In this document: positions 27,450-35,568 of the stretch, in pieces | Layout of the letters: every line of letters begins with the position of its first letter | Numbering within the stretch: position 1 is the first letter of the stretch | Source of the DNA: CAVYUC01 sp963771595 | GTDB taxonomy: Bacteria > Bacteroidota > Bacteroidia > Bacteroidales > Prolixibacteraceae | DNA: 64,000 bases | Assembly: GCA_963771595.1 (NCBI GenBank) | Contig: CAVYUC010000017.1 | Coordinates: forward strand, 1 to 64,000 | Reading direction: 5' to 3' | Position numbers and translations under genes: made by a program | Notes under the pieces: generated by a model | Told to the model about the DNA's origin: nothing | Seen by the model: the letters and a program-made list of their open reading frames with translations, nothing else | Databases searched by the model: none

Positions 27450-28118
27450 TTATGCCACTGCTGCATTTAAAAATTCAACCAATCCCTGCGGATCGGGCGA
27501 ATAAATGTCAGCACCAATTTTTTGCTTGAAATCATCAGTAACAGGAGCACCGCCTACTGCCACTTTTGCCCCGGGAACTGCATCTTTTATTGCCTTTGTA
27601 ATTTTCTCCATGTTTACCATTGTTGTGGTTAACAGCGCCGATAATCCTACAAAAGCATTTTCATTTTCCTTAAGCGCCGCAACAAACTGATCAGCCTTCA
27701 CATCCGTTCCAAGGTCAACGACTTTCCAGCCATTTCCTTCCACCATCATCGAAACAAGGTTTTTACCGATGTCGTGTAAATCTCCTTCAACAGTACCAAT
27801 AATGAAAGTTCCTTTTTGTTTTACCTCCCCGGAAAGAAAATAGGGCTTCAAATGGATCATTGCGGTACTCATGGCTTTTGCCGACATCAGCACCTGTGGC
27901 ACAAAAACTTTATTTGCCCTGAATTTAATACCCACTTTTTCCATTCCAACCATCAATCCTTCGGTAAGTATTCTTTGGGCTAAAACTCCTTCATCCAGTG
28001 CCTGTTTTGTAAGTTCATCGGCGCCATCCTGACCTTTCATCTGAGGAGGGTAAGGAGAAGCTTTATTAATTTTGCCAAATTCAATGCAATCTGCGATTTT
28101 TGAAAGTAGTTCACTCAT
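27450..28118 (-). CDS. Corrinoid (B12-binding) methyl-carrier protein
   Basis: 222 residues, the size of MtaC/MtbC/MttC-type carriers. Residues 1-85 form the helical cap domain (LTKQALDEGVLAQRILTEGL, RANKVFVPQVLMSAKAM). Residues 90-222 are the B12-binding Rossmann domain with the cobalt-ligating histidine in EGDLHDIGKN (DxHxxG), LSALLTTTMVNM and the terminal GGAPV. It holds a methyl group on cobalt between two methyltransferases. Downstream on the same strand are the MtaA-like fusion and the homocysteine methyltransferase. The substrate-specific first methyltransferase (MtaB/MtbB/MttB-like) is not in the window, so the donor is unknown. Confidence 0.93.
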   Translation of the reverse strand: MSELLSKIADCIEFGKINKASPYPPQMKGQDGADELTKQALDEGVLAQRILTEGLMVGMEKVGIKFRANKVFVPQVLMSAKAMSTAMIHLKPYFLSGEVKQKGTFIIGTVEGDLHDIGKNLVSMMVEGNGWKVVDLGTDVKADQFVAALKENENAFVGLSALLTTTMVNMEKITKAIKDAVPGAKVAVGGAPVTDDFKQKIGADIYSPDPQGLVEFLNAAVA

Positions 28119-28358
28119 GATTTATTCTGATTTAGATTTTCCCAGCACATATTTTACAATTCCAATCCAAAAATAGGAATTTCTTTGAAAAAGATGGAAA
28201 ATAAATAGAAATGCCGAAATTGAAAATAATCAAACGCGTCATCCATCCAGCAAAATTATTACCGAAATAGCAGAGAAACGGGAAGAATGTTGCTTGGTTG
28301 TATGTTCAACCTACATCCTCCGCTCTTCAGCCCTGAAAAATGAGAAACCATCAGAACC

Positions 28359-28446
28359 TTCACCCGTTGACTTCGAAGTCACCGGGTGAATAAGTTTCAG
28401 GGAAAAGAATTTATTCACCGGGTGACAAAATAAGTCAACCGGTGAA
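28359..28446. repeat. Pair of related long palindromes
   Basis: 28359-28390 is a 32-bp palindrome with a single mismatched pair (TTCACCCG...GTCACCGGGTGAA). 28414-28446 repeats its arms (TTCACCGGGTGAC and GTCAACCGGTGAA) around an 8-base centre. They may be a REP pair or a double operator. They are about 240-330 bp upstream of the corrinoid gene start and 420-500 bp upstream of the permease. Confidence 0.6.
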
Positions 28447-28642
28447 AAAGAAAGACGAAATACTCTACTGGTAAACTTTTGCACTAAATTCAATCGGATG
28501 GATATAAGGGTATTCATTTGTTGTTCACTAATTTCAGGACAAATTGTTTTTTTGATTACGGCAACCCTTTTCGCTAAACAAAGCTTCGGTATATAATTAA
28601 TAACGCATTGGCGGAATTAATCCTTAATTTATTGAAAGGCAG

Positions 28643-28685
28643 TTCGACTACGCTCACTGTGACAGTCAGGCTGAGCGTAGTCGAA
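28643..28685. repeat. Dispersed hairpin with 14-bp perfect arms
   Basis: TTCGACTACGCTCA (28643-28656) and TGAGCGTAGTCGAA (28672-28685) pair around 15 bases. The same arm sequence forms the hairpin at 11782-11830. It is a dispersed family in this genome. Confidence 0.75.
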
Positions 28686-28863
28686 GTCTGATTACCAGAA
28701 AGTTGAAAAATAATTCCGCCAACAGGTAATTCATACAATATTTTAACTAAACTAAAGGTTTAACCGGGTTTATTCCTGTTTTTTAAATTAAAGGGACCTT
28801 TCATTATGAGAAGAAACCGATGAAATCCTATCTTTAACGCACAATTTGCAAAACTAAATCTTC

Positions 28864-30222
28864 ATGACAACACCATTTTTGATTTTTATAGTTGTTTCTG
28901 CTGTTGCTGTATTGCTTTTCATGGTGCTGAAATTAAAAATCAGTGCTTTTATTTCATTGCTGATTACTTCTGTTTATGTTGGAATTGTGGCAGGAATGCC
29001 GCTTTCGGATGTTACACAGGCCATTCAGGACGGGATGGCCGGCACACTTGGTTTTGTAGCCACTGTGGTTGGACTGGGTGCCATTTTTGGACAAATGCTG
29101 GAGAGTTCGGGCGGAGCGCAGTCGCTGGCACATTATCTTGTAAAAAAATTCGGTACCGACAGAGCTTCGTGGGCTATGGTCATAACAGGTTTTATAGTTG
29201 CCATTCCGGTTTTCCTGGATGTCGGATTTATTATACTTGTCCCGATAATTTACGCCCTTTCGAAAGACACCAAACGTTCGCTGCTTTATTATGGTATTCC
29301 GTTGCTGGCAGGTTTGGCCGTTACACACAGTTTTATTCCTCCCACTCCCGGTCCGGTAGCAGTTGCCGATATCCTGAACGCTCAGCTTGGATGGGTAATT
29401 TTGCTTGGCATCATTTTGGGATTTCCAACGGCTGTAATTGCAGGGCCCTTGTGGGGAAACTATATTTCGAAGAAAATATACCTGGAGCCACCTTTCGAAT
29501 ACAATCAACCCGGGAAAAAGGAATATGACGAAAACAATCTTCCACCGTTCCGGATGATTGCTGTGATTATTGCTATTCCGCTTTTTTTAATTCTTGTAAA
29601 TACATTCACAAACATGGCAGTGGAAAAGGAATTGGTTATAAAATCTACATGGACTGATATTCTTGAATTTATTGGACATCCTTTTACTGCTTTGATAATA
29701 GCAACATTAATCGCCATTTATTTTCTGTGCATCCGGCGGGGAATGGGAAAACAAAAAATTCTTGATTTAAGTACAAAAGCACTTGGACCGGCTGGAATAA
29801 TTATATTGATTACAGGTGCCGGTGGCGTTTTAAAACAAATTCTGGTTGATAGCGGAATTGGAAAAATAATGGCCGAATCGATGGCCAACTCTGCACTGCC
29901 GCCAATTTTGCTGGCCTGGTTACTGGCAGCCGTGGTTCGGGTTACCCAAGGTTCGGCAACCGTTGCCATGATTACAGCGGCCGGTATCATTGCCCCGGTT
30001 TTAAACGAATTCGGATTAAATGATCCACAACGGGCATTGGTTGTAATTTCCATCGCATCGGGTGCTACACTGCTTTCACATGTAAACGACAGTGGCTTTT
30101 GGCTGGTTGGAAAATATTTTGGCATGACTGAAAAACAAACCCTGCAAAGCTGGACAGTAATGGAATCGATAATTGCCTTTTGCGGTCTCGCGTTTACACT
30201 ACTTGCAAGTTTATTTTTTTAG
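28864..30222 (+). CDS. GntP-family gluconate-type permease
   Basis: 452 residues with about 12-14 membrane segments. It imports gluconate or a similar sugar acid with protons. Family hallmarks are GLGAIFGQMLESSGGA, VFLDVGFIILVPI, THSFIPPTPGPVAVA, and VRVTQGSATVAMITAAG, with LLSHVNDSGFWLVGKY near the C-terminus. The start at 28864 begins the first membrane helix directly. No gluconate kinase is adjacent; the sugar-acid genes at 58.7-64 kb are distant. The true substrate may be another sugar acid or hydroxy acid. Confidence 0.93.
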   Translation: MTTPFLIFIVVSAVAVLLFMVLKLKISAFISLLITSVYVGIVAGMPLSDVTQAIQDGMAGTLGFVATVVGLGAIFGQMLESSGGAQSLAHYLVKKFGTDRASWAMVITGFIVAIPVFLDVGFIILVPIIYALSKDTKRSLLYYGIPLLAGLAVTHSFIPPTPGPVAVADILNAQLGWVILLGIILGFPTAVIAGPLWGNYISKKIYLEPPFEYNQPGKKEYDENNLPPFRMIAVIIAIPLFLILVNTFTNMAVEKELVIKSTWTDILEFIGHPFTALIIATLIAIYFLCIRRGMGKQKILDLSTKALGPAGIIILITGAGGVLKQILVDSGIGKIMAESMANSALPPILLAWLLAAVVRVTQGSATVAMITAAGIIAPVLNEFGLNDPQRALVVISIASGATLLSHVNDSGFWLVGKYFGMTEKQTLQSWTVMESIIAFCGLAFTLLASLFF

Positions 30223-30323
30223 TCCATAATTTCGTAATTAATAATTTTTATTATTTTTACAATTGCTTTAAAGCTTTATTTTACTGATCATTTAAAGTTT
30301 CTAAACCATAAAATAAAACAAAA

Positions 30324-30827
30324 ATGAAAAAGTTTCTCTTAAGAAGTGTGAGCATCGTTCTTGCCATCACACTTCTCTCCTCACAAAGTTTTGGTCTGTA
30401 CGCCAGAGACATCAGTCCAACACCAAAAGAACTCGACGAATCTGTTTTTTCTTTTGACGAAGAATTGATTAACAGTGAACTAAGCGAACTCAATGCATTG
30501 GATTCTTATATTGAGGAAAACCAGAATGTAACATTTGCATCATTGGTTGAAGAAGGTAACCCACTGGTTGCCAACATCGAAAACAGTGCTGCGCCAATGG
30601 GAATGGCCGATCAGGATGGCGAACCGCCACTTGGTATTCCATCTTTCCTCTGGGGTTGTGTTTTTGGCGTTATTGGTCTGGTTGTAGTGTACATAATGAC
30701 TGATGAAAATAAAGATGAAACCAAAAAGGCACTTTGGGGCTGCGTAGCAAGTACAGCTGTAGGTGCTGTTATTTACATGGTTGCTTGGGGCGCATGGGCC
30801 GCTACCACTGTCGATCCGTATCGCTAG
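30324..30827 (+). CDS. Exported small membrane protein with C-terminal helix pair
   Basis: 167 residues. A signal peptide (residues 1-27) is followed by an acidic, serine-rich stretch, then DQDGEPPLGIPSFLWGCVFG, a membrane helix, a short charged loop (MTDENKDETKKALWGC) and a second helix. The tail from DQDGEPPLG on is a pattern I recall from unnamed short Bacteroidota proteins; no function is known to me. A terminator follows, but the next gene starts only 17 bp after it. The gene leads a run of exported proteins including a YidD protein. Confidence 0.75.
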   Translation: MKKFLLRSVSIVLAITLLSSQSFGLYARDISPTPKELDESVFSFDEELINSELSELNALDSYIEENQNVTFASLVEEGNPLVANIENSAAPMGMADQDGEPPLGIPSFLWGCVFGVIGLVVVYIMTDENKDETKKALWGCVASTAVGAVIYMVAWGAWAATTVDPYR

Positions 30828-30850
30828 TATTTTTAAAATATAAAAACTGC

Positions 30851-30882
30851 AAAGGCTGTCTGGTTTTAATCAGGCAGCCTTT
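30851..30882 (+). terminator. Hairpin terminator or attenuator between 30827 and the next gene
   Basis: AAAGGCTGTCTG pairs with CAGGCAGCCTTT around a short loop. There is no long T run after it, so termination may be partial, letting some transcription pass into the gene at 30899. Confidence 0.6.
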
Positions 30883-30898
30883 GTAACAATTTACCGAA

Positions 30899-31585
30899 AT
30901 GAAATTTACATATCATTTATTTTTGTTTGTTTTTATTTTAAGCTTCAACCTTCATTCAACCGCCCAGGATTATTTCAGGATGAGTGCAGATTTCACCACC
31001 AAGGCCAAACCTGCGGAAGGCAAAGCCAACCTTACCAAAGGCACAATTTACTACGACAAATACACCAAAGAACTAATTTACGATATCCGTTTCCCCGAAA
31101 AAGAAAAATGGGTTATCCAGGATTCAAAAATTTATAAAATAAAGGAAGATTCCATTTATCAATCCGACGAAATTCCTTCAGTAAATGAATTTACTGTATT
31201 TCATCTTTGCCTGAATTCAAATCTCTCCTATTTTGGATTGAAAGAGGCAAAATTTGCCATCGATAAAGTAGATAAAAAAGGTGACCTGGTTATTTCGTAC
31301 TGGAATATTCCGCAGCACATGCAGAAGATGATTAGCAGCATTGCATTGGCCCGCAAAGGCAACAGCCTTTACAGCGTGGTTATTTCGGGCGCCGGCAATA
31401 AAATCCTCAGCAAACAGTTTTTTAAAGATTATATTGTAATTGGAGGTTTTGAATTTCCGGGCTCTATTACGCAGATTTTTTATGACGATCAGATGCGCGA
31501 AAATTACCAGATAATGGAATTTAAAAATGTTGTTTTAAATGATACCAAAAACGAAGAAAATTATCACTACCGGCTCGATCAATAG
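30899..31585 (+). CDS. Exported protein of unknown function
   Basis: 228 residues. A signal peptide ends at STAQDYF. The mature part reads like an outer-membrane lipoprotein-sorting (LolA-like) beta-fold: MSADFTTKAKPAEGKANLTKGTIYYD, then KELIYDIRFPEKEKWVIQDSKIYKI and FKNVVLN at the end. That resemblance is weak and is inference. The gene overlaps the YidD-like gene start by 47 bp, so they are coupled. It begins a compact operon that runs to 34377. Confidence 0.7.
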   Translation: MKFTYHLFLFVFILSFNLHSTAQDYFRMSADFTTKAKPAEGKANLTKGTIYYDKYTKELIYDIRFPEKEKWVIQDSKIYKIKEDSIYQSDEIPSVNEFTVFHLCLNSNLSYFGLKEAKFAIDKVDKKGDLVISYWNIPQHMQKMISSIALARKGNSLYSVVISGAGNKILSKQFFKDYIVIGGFEFPGSITQIFYDDQMRENYQIMEFKNVVLNDTKNEENYHYRLDQ

Positions 31586-31994
31586 CATAATCAGGAATTT
31601 TTTTCTTTTACTGATGTTAATAATTGCCAGTGAAAATGGTTTTGCACAGGAAAAAGATCCCTATGGTTTTTCGGAATTGAAACAACTTTTCAAGGCACAC
31701 GATCACGAAGTAATGAAATACTCCGCCAAAAGCGACAAACCTAAAAATGAACTTGAGTTTATTCTGGCTTCCGGATTTAACACGTATAAGGCTTTTTTTT
31801 CGTCGCAGGACAATCCCAGTTGTGTATTTTATCCATCCTGCTCTTCCTATTCCGTGCAGGCATTTCAGCAAAAAGGACTGATAATTGGCACATTTCAGAC
31901 TTTCGACCGGCTGGCACGCTGCCACCGACTCGTAAAACCAAATGAATATTATTTCGACCCTGCTAAAGAAAGATACTATGATCCGGTTAAGTAA
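31539..31994 (+). CDS. YidD-domain protein with a signal peptide
   Basis: 151 residues. The C-terminal 70 residues are a YidD domain with its conserved cysteines (NPSCVFYPSCSSYSVQAFQQKG, TFDRLARCHRL, YDPVK). Ordinary YidD is about 85 residues, cytoplasmic and helps YidC insert membrane proteins. This one has an N-terminal signal-like helix (NFFLLLMLIIASENGFAQ) and a 45-residue spacer, so the domain is predicted in the periplasm. The start at 31539 overlaps the gene before; an alternative ATG is at 31614 but would cut the signal. It overlaps the next gene by 17 bp. Family call is firm; location is inference. Confidence 0.85.
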   Translation: MIPKTKKIITTGSINSIIRNFFLLLMLIIASENGFAQEKDPYGFSELKQLFKAHDHEVMKYSAKSDKPKNELEFILASGFNTYKAFFSSQDNPSCVFYPSCSSYSVQAFQQKGLIIGTFQTFDRLARCHRLVKPNEYYFDPAKERYYDPVK

Positions 31995-32817
31995 ATTTTC
32001 TTTACTCTTTGTTCTTATCATTTTTTTCTGGCAAACCGCAAAAGCGCAGGATTTATTCAATGCCGAAAATTCCAGAAAATTTGCCCGTTACCTGTTCACC
32101 ACACAGCAATATGATTTGGCCGCCAATGAATATGAACGTATTTTAACATTGGAACCCAATGATACATCGGGTTTTATAAGTTTACTCCAGGTGTACCGGC
32201 TGGGCGAAAATTGCCAAACATCGTTTAATCATATAAACACGCTGAATGCAAACCGTTTTTTTGGAAACAATAAAATTGCATCGGAATATTTGAAACTTTC
32301 GCTAACCTGCAACTGCTGTTACCAGGAAAAGTATTTCAACGAAGCGCTTCATTCGCTCGACAAAAACAACCAGGCATTTTATCGGTTGGGGTTATATGTT
32401 TTGTCCGAAAAAAAAGATTCGCTGGATCAGTTCTCCCGGCGCAACAGGGAGTTGCTGATAAACAATTATCCCCTGCTGATGCAAAAAATTGACGACATTG
32501 AAAACTTCAACGAAAAATCGCCGGCACTGGCTGCAATCATGTCTGCAATTATTCCGGGAAGCGGCAAAGCATATTCCGGTTTTTGGGGCGATGCAGTGAT
32601 GTCGCTGGTATTTGTCTCTTCCAATGCCTGGCTTTCGTATAAAGGTTTTAAAAAGAAAGGCGTGGAAAGCGCCAACGGATGGATTTTTGGCTCCATTTCC
32701 ATGGGTTTTTATCTGGGAAATATCTGGGGTTCGGGAAAAGCGGCAAAAACATACAACCGCATTGAATACGAAAAAATGTACAATGATGCAAAAAGCAATA
32801 TATATTCTCATTTTTAG
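31978..32817 (+). CDS. Exported TPR protein with C-terminal glycine-rich membrane region (paralogue 1)
   Basis: About 279 residues. I start at the ATG at 31978 (MIRLSKFSLLFVLIIFF), which gives a clean signal peptide ending TAKAQD; the frame is open 12 codons further. The middle is TPR-like helices (SRKFARYLFTTQQYDLAANEYERI). The C-terminus has the motif IIPGSGKAYSGFWGDAVMSL and two membrane helices. The next gene has the same layout (IPGxGxxYxG form), so the pair are paralogues. They could form a membrane scaffold for the YidD protein encoded just upstream; that is inference. Confidence 0.72.
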   Translation: MIRLSKFSLLFVLIIFFWQTAKAQDLFNAENSRKFARYLFTTQQYDLAANEYERILTLEPNDTSGFISLLQVYRLGENCQTSFNHINTLNANRFFGNNKIASEYLKLSLTCNCCYQEKYFNEALHSLDKNNQAFYRLGLYVLSEKKDSLDQFSRRNRELLINNYPLLMQKIDDIENFNEKSPALAAIMSAIIPGSGKAYSGFWGDAVMSLVFVSSNAWLSYKGFKKKGVESANGWIFGSISMGFYLGNIWGSGKAAKTYNRIEYEKMYNDAKSNIYSHF

Positions 32818-33637
32818 TTTTTTCATTGCAGTTACCGCCGATGCTCAGAATATTGAGGAAACGTACCGTTTTGCCAACCGTCAGTTTTCCGAAGGAAATT
32901 TCGAGAAAGCCGTAACCGAATACCAGCGTGTAGCTTTTTTTGATTCGGAAAACCGCTACAACGATGTTTACCAAAAAACCGGCGATGCATTTTTTGCCTT
33001 GAATGATTTCAACCGTGCCTTTAAAAATTACGATATGGCCGTCCGTTTCAGTAATAACGACAGCCTGAAAACTGAACTGATTTTTAAAAAAGTGAACTGC
33101 CTTTTTCAGCAACAAAATTTCATTTTTGCCCTAAACGAATTGTTTGCAATCGCCAGTCCCAATAGTAATTACCTTCAAAATAAATACAACCTGTACATGG
33201 GAATCAGTTATTTCGGGATTGAACAATACGATAATGCACTGAACTATTTCAGCAAATTAACTTCTGCCGAATCAAACGAACAGTTAAATGAAATTTTTGC
33301 CGGTTTCAAACATTTCAGAAAACGTTTTAATCCCGAAAAAATACAAACCATGAGTATGTTTTTACCGGGACTTGGCCAGTTTTATATGGGAAAAATCGGC
33401 AGCGGGTTAAATTCGCTGGTGCTGATTGGAGGAATTGCAACTGCCACAGTTTACATCTGGCAGGTTTATGGCGCGCTCGATGCATTCTTGTCGATGAGTT
33501 CGTGGTATTATCGTTATTATTCAGGCGGTTACAAAAATGCAAAAATGCTGGCCATCGAAAAAAATGAGCATAAAAAAGAACAGGTTTACCAAAGTGTTCT
33601 ATATTTGATGCAAAATAATTTAGAACCCAATCAATGA
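32783..33637 (+). CDS. Exported TPR protein with C-terminal glycine-rich membrane region (paralogue 2)
   Basis: About 284 residues from the ATG at 32783 (MMQKAIYILIFSFFIAVTADAQ), overlapping the previous gene by 35 bp. A signal peptide is followed by TPR-like repeats (IEETYRFANRQFSEGNFEKAVTEY cut to its pattern, DAFFALNDFNRAFKNYDMAV, SYFGIEQYDNALNYFSKL), then FLPGLGQFYMGKIGSGLNSL with a membrane helix and a tyrosine-rich stretch (SSWYYRYYSGGYKNAKM). The PGLGQFYxG motif is shared with TM2/DUF5683-like domains. It overlaps the next gene by 4 bp. Function unknown. Confidence 0.74.
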   Translation: MMQKAIYILIFSFFIAVTADAQNIEETYRFANRQFSEGNFEKAVTEYQRVAFFDSENRYNDVYQKTGDAFFALNDFNRAFKNYDMAVRFSNNDSLKTELIFKKVNCLFQQQNFIFALNELFAIASPNSNYLQNKYNLYMGISYFGIEQYDNALNYFSKLTSAESNEQLNEIFAGFKHFRKRFNPEKIQTMSMFLPGLGQFYMGKIGSGLNSLVLIGGIATATVYIWQVYGALDAFLSMSSWYYRYYSGGYKNAKMLAIEKNEHKKEQVYQSVLYLMQNNLEPNQ

Positions 33638-34377
33638 AATTGCGCTTTTTTGCACTTGTAATATTTGCTCTGGTATTCGCCAGGCCGGTTTATTCGGCCA
33701 AAAGCGACAGCATTGTCAATCATATTTTCAAAATGATTTACAATGAACAATATTCGCAGGCCGAAATTGCACTTGCCAAACCTGAACTTCAAATCGATTC
33801 ATTTTATGCCGACATCCTGAAAATCGACTTATACTGGTGGGAATTTGTTAAATCGAGGGAAAAAGAGAAAAGCAGGAAACTTCATTCCATAATAGACAAA
33901 TTTAACAGCGCCGAAACAAATTCCGCTGACGGAAAAATCAGGCTGTTAATTGCAAAGTCATATCAAATCAGGTACGAACTGAAACGGTACAATGTTATCG
34001 GCGCTTCGTTAATCCGCTCCGACATTAAAAACCTGCTCGATGAAATCAAAAAAGAGAAACTTTATTATGCCGAAAACCGTCTTGAACTGCTTGATTTGTA
34101 CAGTTCACTGTTTGGTTATTTCGATAATTTAATAAACCCGCTTTTTTCACAATCAAAGAGAAACAGCCGTACCAATGCTTTGGCATCGCTCGAAAAATAC
34201 ACTGCCGACGATGATTTGGTGGTGCAAACACTGGCGTGCTATTTTCTTGGAAAAATATACCTGAACATTGAAAATGAACCTCAAAAAGGAACAGACTGCT
34301 TTACACTGCTTTCAAACAATTTTCCAAAAAACGATTACTTTATTGAATTGCTGACAGATTGCAAATCGAAAAGTTAA
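33634..34377 (+). CDS. Exported helical-repeat protein, unknown function
   Basis: 247 residues with a signal peptide ending ARPVYSAK. The rest is helical and TPR-like (MIYNEQYSQAEIALAKPEL, TLACYFLGKIYLNIENEPQKG, CFTLLSNNFPKNDYF). It overlaps the previous gene by 4 bp (ATGA) and is the last of the run beginning at 30899. It probably works with the YidD and TPR proteins, but there is no known function to cite. Confidence 0.7.
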   Translation: MKLRFFALVIFALVFARPVYSAKSDSIVNHIFKMIYNEQYSQAEIALAKPELQIDSFYADILKIDLYWWEFVKSREKEKSRKLHSIIDKFNSAETNSADGKIRLLIAKSYQIRYELKRYNVIGASLIRSDIKNLLDEIKKEKLYYAENRLELLDLYSSLFGYFDNLINPLFSQSKRNSRTNALASLEKYTADDDLVVQTLACYFLGKIYLNIENEPQKGTDCFTLLSNNFPKNDYFIELLTDCKSKS

Positions 34378-34546
34378 TTGCCACGACTGGTGCAAATAAA
34401 CACGAGTTTTTGTAATCTTCCGGCTCCTTATTGTTTTGACGGACGGCGTATCCGTTTGCATTTTAAACGATGAATTAAAACCGGCTGACAACAAACTTTT
34501 TACCTTTTAAAATGTATTAATTGATGAATAATCAATATGGTACAAA

Positions 34547-35113
34547 ATGAAAACTTTAATTTTTTCTTTTCTGATGTTATTTGCTTTTACTGCTTTTTCA
34601 CAAAACAGCGGCGGACTGGAAATTGGCGACAAAGTGCCTGATTTTAAAGCCACTGCCGATGACGGATCGACCTGGAGCATCAAAAATAACATTGGCAACA
34701 AATACCTGGTCGTTTATTTTTTTCCGGCGGCAATGACAGGCGGCTGCACAAAACAGGCCTGCGCTTACCGCGATCTTCATTCGGACATTGAATCGGCCGA
34801 TGCAACAGTGGTGGGAGTTAGCGGCGACAGTGCTGACGGACTTGAAAATTTCAAAAAAGCTTACAACCTGAACTTCACGCTTTTATCGGATGAGTCGGGC
34901 AAAATAGCCGAAATTTTTGGGGTTCCTACCAGGGAAGGCGGAGAGGTTACCAGGGAAGTTAACGGAATAACGTATAACCTGCAGCGTGGTTCCACCGCCA
35001 GCCGCTGGACGTACATTATTGACAAAGATGGAAAAGTAGTGTACAAAAATGAAAATGTTGATGCTTCAATAGATTCAGATCAGGTGCTCAGCTTTCTGAA
35101 AAATAATAGCTAA
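34547..35113 (+). CDS. Exported Bcp/PrxQ-type peroxiredoxin
   Basis: 188 residues. A signal peptide (MKTLIFSFLMLFAFTAFSQ) places it in the periplasm, unlike the usual cytoplasmic Bcp. The peroxiredoxin fold has the peroxidatic cysteine in GGCTKQAC and the resolving cysteine five residues later, the Bcp pattern, with GVSGDSADGLENFKKAYNL and STASRWTYIIDKDGKV. It reduces peroxides with thioredoxin-type donors. The usual PxxxTxxC reads PAAMTGGC, still within the family. Confidence 0.92.
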   Translation: MKTLIFSFLMLFAFTAFSQNSGGLEIGDKVPDFKATADDGSTWSIKNNIGNKYLVVYFFPAAMTGGCTKQACAYRDLHSDIESADATVVGVSGDSADGLENFKKAYNLNFTLLSDESGKIAEIFGVPTREGGEVTREVNGITYNLQRGSTASRWTYIIDKDGKVVYKNENVDASIDSDQVLSFLKNNS

Positions 35114-35150
35114 GTTTAAGCTTTTAAAAATAGAAACCAAAATCCGAAAA

Positions 35151-35558
35151 ATGAAAGCAACTGCAATTCTTCTATTCACTCTAACCATTGGAATATTTAC
35201 CGCCGGAAAAGCAAATGGCCAGGCAAAAGTCAGCAATAGTAATGAAATTGAATTTAGACTAAAGAATCCATCAACAGAAGAAGTTGTTCATATTTTAACC
35301 GGCGGAGAAGAAAAATTGGTTATCTCATCGGGAAATACATTTTTACGCATTGTTACTTTCAAAATTGAGGACAACAAAATTTTAAAATTCGCTGGTCCAA
35401 TCCGGATTATTGAACTCTCCATGACATCGGATTTTGATGGAGACGGGGAAAAAGAAATTACCGATACAATGGCCGTTTTAACAAAAAGCGGAAACCTGAA
35501 ATTTGTTTTTCACTTAAATGGCGCTGGTTCTGCGCTTCCTCACGGATGGGATTTTTAA
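35151..35558 (+). CDS. Exported protein of unknown function
   Basis: 135 residues with a signal peptide ending KANGQAK. The rest is beta-rich and includes an acidic DFDGDGEKEITDTMAVL stretch, like an FG-GAP/VCBS or calcium-loop repeat, near residues 100-116. It starts 37 bp after the peroxiredoxin gene and is probably co-transcribed. No family is recognised. Confidence 0.6.
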   Translation: MKATAILLFTLTIGIFTAGKANGQAKVSNSNEIEFRLKNPSTEEVVHILTGGEEKLVISSGNTFLRIVTFKIEDNKILKFAGPIRIIELSMTSDFDGDGEKEITDTMAVLTKSGNLKFVFHLNGAGSALPHGWDF

Positions 35559-35568
35559 CTTTTTGAAA

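Larger units (their letters stand above)
28119..28863. other. Intergenic region with palindromes, no gene seen
   Basis: This lies between the divergent corrinoid and gluconate permease genes. It holds two related palindromes (28359-28390 and 28414-28446) and a 43-bp hairpin (28643-28685), listed separately. A 68-residue minus frame at 28311-28517 crosses the palindromes and is not convincing. The promoters of both flanking genes must be here. I saw no cobalamin riboswitch features, though this is a visual judgement. Confidence 0.5.

Noticed and set aside
28311..28517. 68-residue minus-strand frame
   Set aside because: It runs through two palindromes and has no recognisable features.
28119..28863. 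Cobalamin riboswitch upstream of the corrinoid gene
   Set aside because: I could not find the conserved B12-box; only palindromes are visible.
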